From the NCBI GenBank assembly GCA_026391675.1, contig JAPLDQ010000011.1, positions 124,001-188,000 of the forward strand: a DNA stretch of 64,000 bases, read 5' to 3'. The stretch's first letter is position 1. Each line of letters begins with the position of its first letter. The translations under genes were made by a program, and so were the position numbers. Below are positions 63,339 to 64,000 of this stretch, piece by piece. A model generated the notes under the pieces. It did not search any database, was not told the origin of the DNA, and saw only the letters and a list, made by a program, of their open reading frames with translations. Source of the DNA: Bacteroidota bacterium. Lineage in GTDB: Bacteria; Bacteroidota; Bacteroidia; Bacteroidales; JACABE01.

Positions 63339-64000
63339 TCAACCAATGTAACAGAACCACTCTTTTCGAAAGCAGGACCTTTTCCACCAAAGCGAACTTT
63401 TACATAATATACGTAAACACCCGGTTGAACAAGATTTCCCTTGAATGTTCCATCCCATCCGATTTCATAGTTTCTTGTTTCAAAAAGCAATTGCCCCCAA
63501 CGGTTATAAATAACAAAGTAATATTCTGTATTGGCAGCAAACATGCCTTTAGGCTTAAAGGTTCTGTCTGTTAAGCTTTTTGATGAGAATGCATTAGGAA
63601 TATAAAAAGTATTGCAGTTTTCGACATAAACATCAATTTTACTGGTGTTTGAACAGGATGTACCATTTATTGTATTTGTGGCAGTACAGCTGTATGTAGT
63701 TGGGAAACTTGGATAAACAGTGATTTTTGCATTATGATCTCCGTTATTCCATATGTAAGAAGTTCCACCTGATGCAGTAAGCACAATTGGATTCCCGGTA
63801 CAGATTGAATCTACATCAGCAGTTATTACACATACAGGATTATCAATAATACTGACTGTTGTAGAATCCACATTTTTACAGCCATTTGCATCTGTTACCT
63901 GCACAATATATGTGGAATCTATAGAAGGATTAACTGAAATATTTGCTGTGTTCTGTCCATTGTTCCAATGGTAAAAACTACCGCCTCCTGCGAATAAATT
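63335..64000 (-). CDS. Surface protein with T9SS type-B (gliding-motility) C-terminal domain, partial
   Basis: The frame is open to the end of the window, so the N-terminus lies beyond it; at least 221 residues are seen. Two Ig-like repeats (YHWNNGQNTANISVNPS; YIWNNGDHNAKITVYPS) with cysteines are followed by the type-B sorting domain (FYIPNAFSSKSLTDRTFKPKG, FVIYNRWGQLLFETRNYE, WDGTFKGNLVQPGVYVYYVKV). The protein is exported by T9SS and probably acts as an adhesin-like surface protein. No proper start is visible; a GTG at 63904 is internal. Confidence 0.85.
   Translation of the reverse strand, partial: NLFAGGGSFYHWNNGQNTANISVNPSIDSTYIVQVTDANGCKNVDSTTVSIIDNPVCVITADVDSICTGNPIVLTASGGTSYIWNNGDHNAKITVYPSFPTTYSCTATNTINGTSCSNTSKIDVYVENCNTFYIPNAFSSKSLTDRTFKPKGMFAANTEYYFVIYNRWGQLLFETRNYEIGWDGTFKGNLVQPGVYVYYVKVRFGGKGPAFEKSGSVTLVD

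Noticed and set aside
1-64000. CRISPR arrays, tRNA and rRNA genes
   Set aside because: No regular spacer-repeat array, cloverleaf or rRNA signature was found; the TTATAAG repeats are not spaced like CRISPR.

Overview
The window is AT-rich and comes from a member of the Bacteroidota, most likely a free-living or sediment Bacteroidia-type anaerobe or microaerophile. Four observations support this: several secreted proteins end in type IX secretion (T9SS) sorting domains; promoters match the Bacteroidota consensus (TTG, about 20 bases, TAnnTTTG) and Shine-Dalgarno sites are mostly absent; families such as DUF4492, DUF5606, S46 peptidase and SusC-style TonB receptors are typical of the phylum; and complex I is the 11-subunit form without NuoEFG. 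No rRNA, tRNA, CRISPR array or prophage was seen. Layout: 1-4.4 kb holds the end of an MFS (LplT-like) transporter, an IS200/RAYT-type transposase unit bounded by 62-base identical direct repeats, a PlsC-ACP-AMP ligase fusion and a MITE-like inverted repeat. 4.4-9.5 kb (minus strand) holds a dihydroorotate dehydrogenase-like protein, a TfoX-N protein and a coupled pair of T9SS-exported proteins, one gingipain-like and one a beta-propeller. 9.5-12.6 kb is the cytochrome bd operon (DUF4492-cydA-cydB) with a CRP/FNR-type palindrome upstream. 14.0-24.0 kb is the complex I operon nuoABCDHIJKLMN, preceded by an exact FNR-type palindrome and a good promoter. 24.1-31.1 kb holds small accessory genes (methyltransferase, OsmC), a five-PAS hybrid kinase and a DUF1003 protein.

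The most distinctive region is 29.9-40.9 kb, all on the minus strand. In transcription order it encodes a NarX/NarL-type kinase and regulator, a double-receiver protein without an output domain, the trimeric [FeFe]-hydrogenase HydC-HydB-HydA, a hydrogenase-like protein fused to a histidine kinase that keeps the H-cluster cysteines but has Asp at the proton-transfer Cys position, a lone receiver, and a receiver-histidine kinase hybrid. It reads as a hydrogenase operon with its own hydrogen or redox sensing phosphorelay.

41.2-49.6 kb (minus) holds a TMTC-like membrane glycosyltransferase with TPRs, SelO, an Lgt-like protein fused through an internal signal-peptide-like segment to an outer-membrane-type domain, and a TonB-dependent receptor. 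49.8-63.3 kb is mostly plus strand: an SGNH/PKD T9SS cargo, an S46 dipeptidyl peptidase (DPP7-like), a DUF5606 protein, an ECF sigma factor with a partner that joins an anti-sigma-like N-terminus to a T9SS type-B C-terminal domain, SecDF, a PorE-like TPR/propeller/OmpA protein with an extra degenerate retropepsin-like domain, and PurM. ThpR (55.6 kb) lies on the minus strand. The window ends inside a T9SS type-B surface protein. Taken together: respiration (bd oxidase, complex I) and hydrogen metabolism are set under oxygen/redox-type operators and two-component signalling, while protein export (SecDF, PorE-like protein, T9SS cargo) fills the second half.
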